Assembly: GCA_949752735.1 (NCBI GenBank)
Contig: OX457037.1
Span: forward strand, 63,241,686-63,305,685
Direction of reading: 5' to 3'
Source: Lumbricus terrestris
Lineage: Eukaryota; Annelida; Clitellata; Crassiclitellata; Lumbricidae
Length of the DNA stretch: 64,000 nucleotides
Under the pieces are notes generated by a model that made no database searches, was not told the DNA's origin, and worked only from the letters and a program-made list of their open reading frames with translations. Numbering within the stretch: position 1 is the stretch's first letter; each line of letters begins with the position of its first letter. The translations under genes and the position numbers were made by a program. Below, piece after piece: positions 1 through 10,728 of this stretch.

Positions 1-148
1 ACTACCAGGTGCATTAATATTTAAGCCCACCGTACCCACTCCGTACGCAATTAGCATATGCACCCCTCCATTTTTAAACAGGTAGACGAAACCAAAAGTA
101 CTAGTACCGGGGTCGTGAAATTCTATGTACGTCGAAACGATATAGCAA
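1..148 (-). pseudogene. Distal half of Polinton fibre-like gene (split by insertion)
   Basis: The minus strand is open across all 48 codons from position 144 to the window edge. It reads in exactly the frame of the gene at 9811-10286 once the 149-9807 insertion and one copy of its CAA target duplication are discounted. The encoded piece is rich in aromatic, glycine and beta-prone residues (it includes FGFVYLFKNGG), which suggests a compact beta-rich head at the C-terminus of a fibre-like virion protein. Function is inferred from the proximal half, which has phage-tail-fibre-like repeats. The C-terminus and stop lie outside the window. Confidence 0.6.
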
Positions 149-1744
149 GGGGTCATTGCATAATTACGTAACGCTCGACGGTGGGTGGGTGGGGTCATTT
201 ATAACGTTACCAAACGTTACGTGGGTGGGTGGGTGGGTTTAGCTGAACGTTACGTAACGCCTTGAATTTTTGTTATTAATGAATATTAAATTTCCATTGA
301 ATGACACTTCAGACACGATGTAATCAAAGTTCAAAATTCCTGACATTGATTTAAAACGTATCCGAAGTAGGTCTATATATCTGAAGAAGACACGGCAGCA
401 GACACCAGTTACATAGGCCTATGCCAGGTCAACATTAGCCTATCTATTCTCCCGTTTGTGCAAACCGGACACAGCTGTTTGGATCTGTGATAAGTAGTAG
501 AAGGACTAGTGGCACTACCTCACCCCATCCCAAAACAGACTAGTGATACTACCTCACCTCCCCCCTCCTGAGGTCTACCTCACCTAAAAATAGAACTATG
601 ACGTCACTGGTTGAGTTGTGCAGCCACGCCCACTGACCAATGGCATGCCAACAAACTGTGACGTGACCTGTCAATCAACTCTGAGCATTGACCCCCTATA
701 CAAAATGGTAAACTCCAAAGGCTGGTGTGGCGGGCAGGGGCGGGCTAGCCCCCAACCAATCAGAATCCAAGGCTGTGTGCGGTCATGTATAACATGGACT
801 AATCCATGTGCGCCGGGCAGCCCCACACCTAACTCCTATCCAATAAAAATCTTCACAAGCAATATTATTCTGCCGCAGGCATCGACATGTCAATCCAATT
901 ATTGTCCGTGTCATGGGAAGCCTTATGCGCTGGCATCGGAAACCGTTGTTGTCACAAGTGGTTTTAATATTAGCAGTCTTTCAACGGTATGCTGTTAATT
1001 CTCTCTCAACCCCCCAGGCTAGATGCAAATCAAATTATGGTCCATACCAACGGTATACTGTTGATTCTCTCTCAACCCCCAGGCTAGATGCAAATTGTAT
1101 GACGTCCCATATTTACTATGCTATAACATCCACGACCCCTTGCAAATGGCAATTGACCAAATTGTCACGTGACCTTTCAATAAAATCGGACGCATACACC
1201 AATGTCTGCTAGGATGAAAAATTTATCACAAGTTAAAATTATGAAATTTTTCACAAAAAGTATATTATAAGTACCAATGTCTGCTTGGATGAAAAATTTA
1301 TCACAAGTTAAAATTATGAAATTTTTCAGAAGATCTATAATATAAGTAGTTGCATAACCATGGGTATTGGCTCTCATATATGGAAAAAAAATTTCTTTGA
1401 AATTCGACCATTTATGTGCAAAAGAGCTCAAGTGCAAAACATATAAAAGTATTATTTTGTAAGTAGTAGTATATCAACAGATATTGGCTCACTTGGATGA
1501 AAAAAATTATCACAATTAAAAATTCTTAATTTTTTCAAAAGACGCATATTATAAGTAGTTGCATAACCATGTGTATTGGCTCACATGCGTGGAAAAATTT
1601 AATTGTTTTTTAAAAATTCATTCGTTTATAACCAAAAGAGCTAAAATGCACAAATGCATGACATTTTCAGCTCTTTTCAATCATTCAATTCTTAATACTT
1701 ACATCTCTCAACCGTTCAATCACACAAATTCCACACATGCTTAC

Positions 1745-2290
1745 TTACTTTCTTGTAAAATTTCAACACTTCAACACCTTCAGTCCTTAATACTTGCATC
1801 TTTCAACTTCTCAACCGCGCAAATTCCATAAATTCATAACTACTTACTTACTTTCTTGTAAAATTTCATCACTTCAACACCTTCAGTCCTTAATACTTGC
1901 ATATTTCAACTTCTCAACCGCGCAAATTCCACAAATTCATAACTACTTACTTACTTCCTTGTAAAATTTCATCACTTCAACACCTTCAGTCCTTAATACT
2001 TGCATATTTCAACTTCTCAACCGCGCAAATTCCACAAATCCATAACTACTTACTTACTTTCTTGTAAAATTTCATCACTTCAACACCTTCAATCCTTAAT
2101 ACTTGCATATTTCAACTTCTCAACCGTGCAAATTCCACAAATCCATAACTACTTACTTTCTTGTAAAATTTCAACACTTCAACACCTTCAGCCCTTAATA
2201 CTTGCGTATTTCAACTCCTCAACCGTGCAAATTCCACAAATCCATAACTACTTACTAACTTTCTTGTAAAATTTCAACACTTCAACACCT
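1745..2290 (+). repeat. ~102-bp tandem array, left arm of foldback
   Basis: About five to six copies of a roughly 102-bp unit, each carrying CTTGTAAAATTTCA, CTTCAACACCTTCAG and TTCTCAACC blocks. The inverted counterpart lies at about 7430-8010 in the right arm with a similar copy number, so this array predates or was copied with the inversion. Confidence 0.85.
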
Positions 2291-4480
2291 TCAGTCCAAC
2301 ATTTTTGCAATTCAAGCGCTTTTCACTCCATCAGTTCATAATACTTGCGGCTTTCAACATCTCAACCGTGCAAATTCTCCAATTTCTTGCATACTCAATT
2401 ACTTAGTCACAAAATTTTTGCAATTCAAGCGCTTTTCACTCCATCGGTTCCTAATACTTGTGTCTTTCAACATCTCAACGGTGCAAATTCTCCAATTTCT
2501 TGCATACTCAATAACTTAGTCACAGCATTTTTGCAATTCAAGCGCTTTTCACTTGTGCAAGCTTGCATGTATTTCTCATTTCTTCACTCCATCAGTTCTT
2601 AATACTTGCGGCTTTCAACTTCTCAACCATGGAATTCAAGAATTTCTTGCATTCTCACTTACTTAGTCACCACAGCATTTTTGCAATTCAAACACTTTTC
2701 ACTTGTGCAAGCTTGCATGTATTTCTCATTTCTTAACTCCATCAGTTCTTAATACTTGCATCTTTCAACTTCTCAACCATGCAAATTCAAGAATTCCACG
2801 CATGCTTACTGACTTACACACAAAATTTCAAATTTCTACATGACAAAGCTTTGCACAAGCACGATCCTACACATGTTTCTCATTTCTTCACTGCTTCAAT
2901 TCTTAATACAGGCATCTTTCAACATCTCATCCGTGCAAATTCTCCAATTTCTTACATACTCACTTACTTAGTCACAAAATTTTTGCGATTCAAGCGCTTT
3001 TCACTCCATCAGTTCCTAATACTTGCGTCTTTCAACATCTCAACCGTGCAAATTCTCCAATTTCTTGCATACTCACTTACTTAGTCACAAAATTTTTGTA
3101 ATTCAAGCGCTTTTCACTCCATCAGTTCATAATACTTTCGTCTTTCAACATCTCAACCATGCAAATTCTCCAATTTCTTGCATAGTCACTTACTTAGTCA
3201 CAAAATTTTTGCAATTCAAGCGCTTTTCACTCCATCAGTTCCTAATACTTGTGTCTTTCAACATCTCAACCGTGCAAATTCTCCAATTTCTTGCATACTC
3301 ACTTACTTAGTCACAACATTTTTGCAATTCAAGCGCTTTTCACTCCATCAGTTCATAATACTTGCGTCTTTCAACATCTCAACCATGCAAATTCTCCAAT
3401 TTCTTGCATACTCACTTACTTAGTCACAAAATTTTTGCAATTCAAGCGCTTTTCACTCCATCAGTTCCTAATACTTGTGTCTTTCAACATCTCAACCGTG
3501 CAAATTCTCCAATTTCTTGCATACTCACTTACTTAGTCACAACATTTTTGTAATTCAAGCGCTTTTCACTCCATCAGTTCATAATACTTGTGTCTTTCAA
3601 CATCTCAACCGTGCAAATTCTCCAATTTCTTGCATACTCACTTACTTAGTCACAAAATTTTTGCAATTCAAGCGCTTTTCACTCCATCAGTTCCTAATAC
3701 TTGTGTCTTTCAACATCTCAACCGTGCAAATTCTCCAATTTCTTGCATACTCACTTACTTAGTCACAAAATTTTTGCAATTCAAGCGCTTTCACTCCATC
3801 AGTTCATAATACTTGTGTCTTTCAACATCTCAACCGTGCAAATTCTCCAATTTCTTGCATACTCACTTACTTAGTCACAAAATTTTTGCAATTCAAGCGC
3901 TTTTCACTCCATCAGTTCCTAATACTTGTGTCTTTCAACATCTCAACCGTGCAAATTCTCCAATTTCTTGCATACTCACTTACTTAGTCACAACATTTTT
4001 GTAATTCAAGCGCTTTTCACTCCATCAGTTCATAATACTTGTGTCTTTCAACATCTCAACCGTGCAAATTCTCCAATTTCTTGCATACTCACTTACTTAG
4101 TCACAAAATTTTTGCAATTCAAGCGCTTTTCACTCCATCAGTTCCTAATACTTGTGTCTTTCAACATCTCAACCGTGCAAATTCTCCAATTTCTTGCATA
4201 CTCACTTACTTAGTCACAAAATTTTTGCAATTCAAGCGCTTTCACTCCATCAGTTCATAATACTTGTGTCTTTCAACATCTCAACCGTGCAAATTCTCCA
4301 ATTTCTTGCATACTCACTTACTTAGTCACAAAATTTTTGCAATTCAAGCGCTTTTCACTCCATCAGTTCCTAATACTTGTGTCTTTCAACATCTCAACCG
4401 TGCAAATTCTCCAATTTCTTGCATACTCACTTACTTAGTCACAAAATTTTTGCAATTCAAGCGCTTTTCACTTGCACAAG
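2290..4480 (+). repeat. 113-bp satellite array with ~451-bp higher-order period
   Basis: Tandem units of 113 bp (some 112 bp) contain AATTCAAGCGCTTTTCACT, TCTTTCAACATCTCAACC and CTCACTTACTTAGTCACA blocks. Neighbouring units differ slightly, whereas units four apart are almost identical: frames starting at 3475 and 3926, and at 3588 and 4039, encode the same peptide. That indicates homogenisation as a four-unit, 451-bp block. The right arm of the foldback holds only one or two such units (about 7330-7420). Confidence 0.85.
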
Positions 4481-4774
4481 CTTGCATGACATTGTATTTC
4501 TCATTTCTTCAAACTTCCATGTCTTAATTCTTACGCTTTTCAACATCTCAATCACATCATTCCACAATTTCTCAGTTACTTACATACTTACTCAAATAAT
4601 TTGTTTGTATCAGCAGCTTTACACATGCACAATTCTACTCTTATTCTCAAATTTTCAATACTTCAATTCTTACTTCTAACATTGTTCGACTTCTAAATCG
4701 CCCAATTCTACAATTCCACACACACTTGCTTACTTACTAGTATAATTTTTGCACCCAATCAGCTTTATATGTAC

Positions 4775-6515
4775 AATTATTTATCAATTCCCATTTCTTC
4801 ACTTCTTCAACTCTTACTTCTTACATGTTTCAATCCCACAACATAACAATTCCAATATTCCACATATACACAATTGCATACATAGTGCTTTTCAATTGCA
4901 AATTCATGCGTTGGCCTCTCATTTGTTCAAAAATTCAAGCGTTTGCTTCTCATTTGTTCAATTCTTCAACTATAACTCCTAATTCTTACACGTTTCAAGT
5001 CTACCATTCTGCAATTGCTTAGTTACATAGTTCTTGAAGTATCAAAAATTGTAGAGTTCGAAGTTGAACAGATCAAAGAGATACAATTTTCAATCATGCT
5101 TGAAGAATCAAAAATTGTAGAGTTCGAAGTTGAACAGATCAAAGAGATACAATTTTCAATCATGTAAAAATGAAAAATACAAACAGTGTTGTTCGTTTTA
5201 TGATGGAAAAGTGGTAGAGTGGAGGACGCATAGGAGTGGGAGAAGCAGACTGTTGTGGAAGAGCAGGAGGAGAAGGAGGAGGCTGAAATTTTCCAATATC
5301 ATCATTTTTCTTTGCAAAGTTTCTAAGTCTACACATTTTCTGACCTCAAAACTTTCTAAGTTCGAAATTTTTCACCATGTTCATAATTTTTCTTCACAAA
5401 TTCTCTAAGTCCAAACATTTTCTGTCACAAAAATTTCTAAGATCGAAAATTTCTTACATGCGCACAAATTTTTCTTCCCGTGCGCTGCATGAGGAGCATG
5501 AGCAGAAGTAGCAGAATGATGATGAGAAGAATATAGATCTTAGAGATGTGTATTAAAAGTTTTTAAGTCCACACATTTTCTAACATGAAAATTTTTCTAA
5601 GTCTGAAAATTTCTTGTGTGACCACAAATTTATCTTCGGACGTTGAGTTTATGAGCACGAATAGTTGTAAAAGGAAGATATACCTCTTACAAAAATGAAT
5701 TATTACGCTAAATATACGAATTCACAATATGGAAGGCGTATATTTTGGAATGCATATGTGCAAAGCAGTGTTTTTGTGAATTTTCTACATTTTAAATGAC
5801 AAATGTTGTAGGAATCAAGTGTCACTTGATGATCTCATTTGTTTCCATTACAATACTTTACGTTACTTTGTATGGAATTGCAAATTTCGTATGCATGAGA
5901 TGGTAAAGTATGCAACTCTTAGACATCAGCATTAAACCTTTTATTTTGCAAGAATAAGTAAGTTTAGCTGAGTCAGCACTTTATGCAAGAGTATCAATTT
6001 GTTATAACAAAGTCCTATAGTATGACGTGTTCTCACAGTGATACGAGTGCTTGAAATTAGGATGAGCAAGTATGTTACATGTAGGACTCATACATTTTCG
6101 ATTTCCCAATCCCATGCAATTTTTGACTGAGTCATCAATTTAACCAAAGGCAAACGTTGACCGAATAAAATACCAAGGTTGGTTGGACAATGAAGCGAAT
6201 TCTGCACCATTTTAAGCTAAATTCATGTCATTGCAATTGCATGCATTGTCACATAGCAGAAATTCGTGCGCGCAACAGTCGCAATTATAAGACTCAAACG
6301 ATTTTGCAACATGTAAAAGCATGATCATTCTTAGGAATGCGGAGCTGTACGGCTTGGTGACGCGCGCGTCTGATGCGGTGGACACACCAGCTCGGGCGGC
6401 GGCGGCAGCGGCAGCGGTGATGTTTGCGACCTAGATCCGATCCATCTTTGATGCGAGGAATACAGACGGTCGTGCGCAGCCTCATCTCATACTCCACAAT
6501 TCATATGCTTCAATT
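4775..6515. other. Single-copy centre of the foldback
   Basis: This is the unpaired middle between the inverted arms. It holds a 66-bp tandem duplication (5034-5163), AT-rich text with repeated TTTCTAAGT-type phrases (5290-5620) and a GC-rich patch near 6355-6480. I find no domain-bearing reading frame, RNA gene or transposase. Confidence 0.6.
5034..5163 (+). repeat. 66-bp direct duplication
   Basis: Two almost identical adjacent copies, each containing ATCAAAAATTGTAGAGTTCG and GAGATACAATTTTCAATCATG-like sequence, lie at 5034-5097 and 5098-5163. They differ by one or two bases near the start of each copy. Confidence 0.85.
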
Positions 6516-7429
6516 GTGCACGACCGGTTAATAGTTGTATATGTAAAGCTGATTGGATGCAAAAAGTTATACTAGTAAGTAAGCAAGTGTGTGTAGAATT
6601 GCGCGATTTAGAAGACGAAAATGACAGAATTAAGAATTGAAGGATTGAAAATTTGAGAATAAGAGTCGGATGGTGCATGTGTCAAGCTGTTGGTACAAAC
6701 AAATTATGTGAGTAAGTAAGTAAGTAAGTAAATATCTGAGAAATTGTAGAATGATGTGATTGAGATGTTGAAAAGCGTAAGATTTAAGACATGAAAGTTT
6801 GAAGAAATGAGAAATACAATGTCATGCAAGCACATACAAGTGAAAAGCACTTGAATTGCAAACAATTTGTGAGTAAGTAAGTATGCTAGGAATTGTAGAA
6901 TTTGCATGATTGTGATGTTGAAAGATGTAAGTATGAAGAACTGATGGATTGAAGAAATGAGAAATATGTGCAAGCTTGTACAAGTGAAAAGCATTTGAAT
7001 TGCAAAAATTCTGTGAGTAAGTAAGTGTGCAAGCAAAATATTGTAGAATTTGCATATTTAAGATGTTGAAAGATGTATGTATTAAGAATTGAAGGAGTGA
7101 AGAAATGAGAAACATGTGTAGGATCGTGCTTGTGCAAAGCTTTGTCATGTAGAAATTTGAAATTTTGTGTGTAAGTCAGTAAGCATGCGTGGAATTCTTG
7201 AATTTGCATGGTTGAGAAGTTGAAAGACGCAAGTATTAAGAACTGATAGACTGAAGAAATGAGAAATACATGCAAGCTTGCACAAGTGAAAAGTGTTTGA
7301 ATTGCAAAAATGCTGTGACTAAGTAAGTGAGTATGCAAGAAATTGGAGAATTTGCACCGTTGAGATGTTGAAAGCCGCAAGTATTATGAACTGATGGAGT
7401 GAAAAGCGCTTGAATTGCAAAAATGTTGG

Positions 7430-8010
7430 ACTGAAGGTGTTGAAGTGTTGAAATTTTACAAGAAAGTAAGTAAGTAGTTATGGATTTGTGGAATTTGCAC
7501 GGTTGAGGAGTTGAAATACGCAAGTATTAAGGGCTGAAGGTGTTGAAGTGTTGAAATTTTACAAGAAAGTAAGTAGTTATGGATTTGTGGAATTTGCACG
7601 GTTGAGAAGTTGAAATATGCAAGTATTAAGGACTGAAGGTGTTGAAGTGATGAAATTTTACAAGAAAGTAAGTAAGTAGTTATGGATTTGTGGAATTTGC
7701 GCGGTTGAGAAGTTGAAATATGCAAGTATTAAGGACTGGAGGTGTTGAAGTGATGAAATTTTACAAGGAAGTAAGTAAGTAGTTATGAATTTGTGGAATT
7801 TGCGCGGTTGAGAAGTTGAAATATGCAAGTATTAAGGACTGAAGGTGTTGAAGTGATGAAATTTTACAAGAAAGTAAGTAAGTAGTTAAGAATTTATGGA
7901 ATTTGCGCGGTTGAGAAGTTGAAAGATGCAAGTATTAAGGACTGAAGGTGTTGAAGTGTTGAAATTTTACAAGAAAGTAAGTAAGCATGTGTGGAATTTG
8001 TGTGATTGAA
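7430..8010 (-). repeat. ~102-bp tandem array, right arm of foldback
   Basis: This is the inverted equivalent of the 1745-2290 array: about six units with the same internal blocks in reverse complement. The similar copy number contrasts with the strongly unequal 113-bp array in the two arms. Confidence 0.85.
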
Positions 8011-9810
8011 CGGTTGAGAGATGTAAGTATTAAGAATTGAATGATTGAAAAGAGCTGAAAATGTCATGCATTTGTGCATTTTAGCTCTTTTGGTTATAAA
8101 CGAATGAATTTTTTTTTAAAAATTAAATTTTTCCACGCATGTGAGCCAATACACATGGTTATGCAACTACTTATAATATGCGTCTTTTGAAAAAATTAAG
8201 AATTTTTAATTGTGATAATTTTTTTCATCCAAGTGAGCCAATATCTGTTGATATACTACTACTTACAATATAATACTTTTATATGTTTTGCACTTGAGCT
8301 CTTTTGCACATAAATGGTCGAATTTCAAAGAAATTTTTTTTCCATATATGAGAGCCAATACCCATGGTTATGCAACTACTTATATTATAGATCTTCTGAA
8401 AAATTTCATAATTTTAACTTGTGATAAATTTTTCATCCAAGCAGACATTGGTACTTATATTATACATTTTGTGAAAAATTTCATAATTTTAACTTGTGAT
8501 AAATTTTTCATCCTAGCAGACATTGGTGTATGCGTCCGATTTTATTGAAAGGTCACGTGACAATTTGGTCAATTGCCATTTGCAAGGGGTCGTGGATGTT
8601 ATAGCATAGTAAATATGGGACGTCATACAATTTGCATCTAGCCTGGGGGTTGAGAGAGAATCAACAGTATACCGTTGGTATGGACCATAATTTGATTTGC
8701 ATCTAGCCTGGGGGGTTGAGAGAGAATTAACAGCATACCGTTGAAAGACTGCTAATATTAAAACCACATGTGACAACAACGGTTTCCGATGCCAGCGCAT
8801 AAGGCTTCCCATGACACGGACAATAATTGGATTGACATGTCGATGCCTGCGGCAGAATAATATTGCTTGTGAAGATTTTTATTGGATAGGAGTTAGGTGT
8901 GGGGCTGCCCGGCGCACATGGATTAGTCCATGTTATACATGACCGCACACAGCCTTGGATTCTGATTGGTTGGGGGCTAGCCCGCCCCTGCCCGCCACAC
9001 CAGCCTTTGGAGTTTACCATTTTGTATAGGGGGTCAATGCTCAGAGTTGATTGACAGGTCACGTCACAGTTTGTTGGCATGCCATTGGTCAGTGGGCGTG
9101 GCTGCACAACTCAACCAGTGACGTCATAGTTCTATTTTTAGGTGAGGTAGACCTCAGGAGGGGGGAGGTGAGGTAGTATCACTAGTCTGTTTTGGGATGG
9201 GGTGAGGTAGTGCCACTAGTCATACAACTACTGTGATATCTATACCAACGGAACAACGTGGCGGGTCTAATTACCTCTGGATTAGGCCCTACTGACATCC
9301 AAGAGCCACTCCGAAGCATACTTCACTTAGTGGACACGAATCTCTAACATTCAAAATTGATGCTCAACAAATATAAACAATATTTCTATTAATAAATATG
9401 GAAGTGCGCAGACTAAGCAAATAATTAGTTTATCTTAATTTTGATTAATTATTAATGAGCCATTTAGTCCGTGAAACTTTTGAGCAGTGTGTAAAATTTT
9501 ACACTTGATGCATTTCAAACATGACTAGGGCTATCAATTATATAAATGCAACATTTTGTATATTGTAGTCCTAGCGTAGGCCTACTGTCAAATTAGCCTA
9601 TAGCCTAATCACTACGATATGAATAATAATTACCCGCGCGATAGGCCAATGATAGACCTAAATCTCAACTGAGTTTTCGTAACAATCGTTACGTAACGCT
9701 GGGGAGGGTGGGTGGGTGGGTCAAGGGAAACGTTACGAAGCGTTACAGGGTGGGTGGGTGGGTCGAAAACGGTCATTTTCGGCGTTACGTAATTATGCAA
9801 TGACCCCCAA

Positions 9811-10286
9811 CCGGTTTTACCGGGAGTGAAACGTGTCAGTCCCGCACTAATGGCGCTATCTCTTTTGAATCTTACTGTATTGAAAGAAACTCTTGTGAAA
9901 GTTTCCGCGCTTATGGCTTGCGTAGTTGAAGTGTAGGCCTATGCGCTAATCACGTGTCCGATTGCGTTCGTATCGACATATTTTTTAGTCGTTGCGTCGA
10001 CGTATTTCTTATTCGTCAAATGATTATCGTTAGATGGAAAGTCATCGTGATTCGTTATCAAATCTATGGCTTGCCCTCGACTTAGAGCCTCATCTATTCC
10101 CGCTTTCGAAGTATTCGTTGTAGGTAGACCTTTTATCACGCGACCATTCATATTTAGATCTCCAGTCGTGGGGTTTGCTCCATCTACCCTTAGAAATGTA
10201 TTATTTGCTTGAGTAAAAGTAACACCTCCCGCAATTACTCTTGTCGTAGTTCCAACATCGGTGTGTCCAAATTTATCGACGGGCAT
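9811..10286 (-). pseudogene. Proximal half of Polinton fibre-like gene, split and with a premature TAG
   Basis: The start at 10286 opens with MPVDKFG. The first 115 residues contain repeats typical of phage-tail-fibre-like proteins: a GDLNMNGRVIKGL segment followed by NKKYVDA and KKYVDT. An in-frame TAG inside a TAGGCCTA octamer (9934-9941) ends the frame. The same frame then runs open to the CAA target site at 9808 and continues at 148-1 on the far side of the 9.66 kb insertion. The protein is inferred to be a virion surface or fibre component; that rests on the repeat style and its position beside the protease. It lies 20 bp downstream of the protease stop in the minus-strand cluster. Confidence 0.7.
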
Positions 10287-10305
10287 TTTATATATTTAAG
10301 ATTAT

Positions 10306-10728
10306 TTAATGTAGACCATTTATAACTTCTTGAAAATTCATTCCATCACTCACCATCTTCGTCACATACAGACACAAATGACCACAAAATACTTCGTTAT
10401 CGGGTTGTATTCGCTCGCTATTGTAATAAACGGGACTGTGTAAGTATTTTAATAGCTCAGTCGGGGGTGGGAGTCCATAACCATCGAAATAATACTTTTT
10501 AGTAGTAGTCTTCATCCAACCAACCCAATGCGTTCCATTCCCACTAGAATCATCTAGATTAAAGATACCACATTCATTATCCCTCGGTCTCATAGGCAAC
10601 TCATCTCTTTGGAAAACTCCCCGAAAATTGCGAATCCCGATCTTCCCAGCAGATTCGATCAGTTGTATATTCGATAATGGAATGTTAGGTAACACAACTC
10701 CACAAACATCGATTTGTTTGGCGCTCAT
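10306..10728 (-). CDS. Adenain-like cysteine protease of Polinton
   Basis: A 140-residue protein of the adenovirus-type (C5-like) cysteine protease family, which in Polintons matures virion proteins. His67 in GNGTHWVGW, Asp82 in YYFDGYG and Cys115 in EVFCGHLC are spaced as expected for the catalytic triad, and the length is somewhat shorter than adenoviral adenain. The ATG overlaps the polymerase stop as ATGA (10725-10728), so the start is well supported and the two genes are tightly coupled. No frame break is seen, unlike many neighbours. Substrates are inferred to be the capsid proteins encoded at 14.8-19.5 kb. Confidence 0.88.
   Translation of the reverse strand: MSAKQIDVCGVVLPNIPLSNIQLIESAGKIGIRNFRGVFQRDELPMRPRDNECGIFNLDDSSGNGTHWVGWMKTTTKKYYFDGYGLPPPTELLKYLHSPVYYNSERIQPDNEVFCGHLCLYVTKMVSDGMNFQEVINGLH

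Larger units (their letters stand above)
504..9221. mobile_element. Giant foldback element with asymmetric satellite-bearing arms
   Basis: Sequence from 504 rightwards is repeated inverted up to 9221. The terminal 1.2 kb is nearly identical on both sides. The arms extend to about 4775 on the left and back to about 6515 on the right. The outermost motif, GACTAGTGGCACTACCTCACC-like, occurs twice in tandem at each end (504 and about 538 on the left). The left arm (about 4.3 kb) is longer than the right (about 2.7 kb) because a 113-bp satellite has expanded only on the left. I see no convincing target duplication; the palindromic ACTAGT at both edges may belong to the terminal motif itself. No protein-coding gene is supported: long frames in the arms occur in mirrored pairs and follow from repeat structure. 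Confidence 0.85.
149..9807. mobile_element. 9.66 kb TIR element with 3-bp CAA target duplication (Harbinger-like?)
   Basis: The left end begins GGGGTCATTGCATAATTACG at 149, and the same sequence lies inverted ending at 9807. The match is perfect for about 25 bp and then degenerates into subterminal GGGTGGGTGGG tracts and CGTTACGTAACG-like palindromes. CAA precedes the left end (146-148) and follows the right end (9808-9810), giving a 3-bp target duplication. The element interrupts a Polinton reading frame, which proves insertion polarity and relative age: it landed after the Polinton. A 3-bp duplication and GGGG-start ends resemble PIF/Harbinger MITEs, but no transposase is present, so the superfamily call is tentative. 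Nearly all of its length is the nested foldback at 504-9221. Confidence 0.75.

Noticed and set aside
618..1212. Open frames of 126 and 99 codons near the foldback ends, mirrored at 8513-9107
   Set aside because: They occur in both arms because the arms are inverted copies, and they have no domain resemblance. They are explained by repeat structure.
2290..4480. Regular repeats suggestive of CRISPR
   Set aside because: Units are contiguous 113-bp satellites without unique spacers, in a eukaryotic genome, with no cas genes.
2345..4679. Serial overlapping frames of 63-100 codons with the same peptide
   Set aside because: These are read-through of the 113-bp satellite, whose length (not a multiple of three) recreates the frame in each unit.
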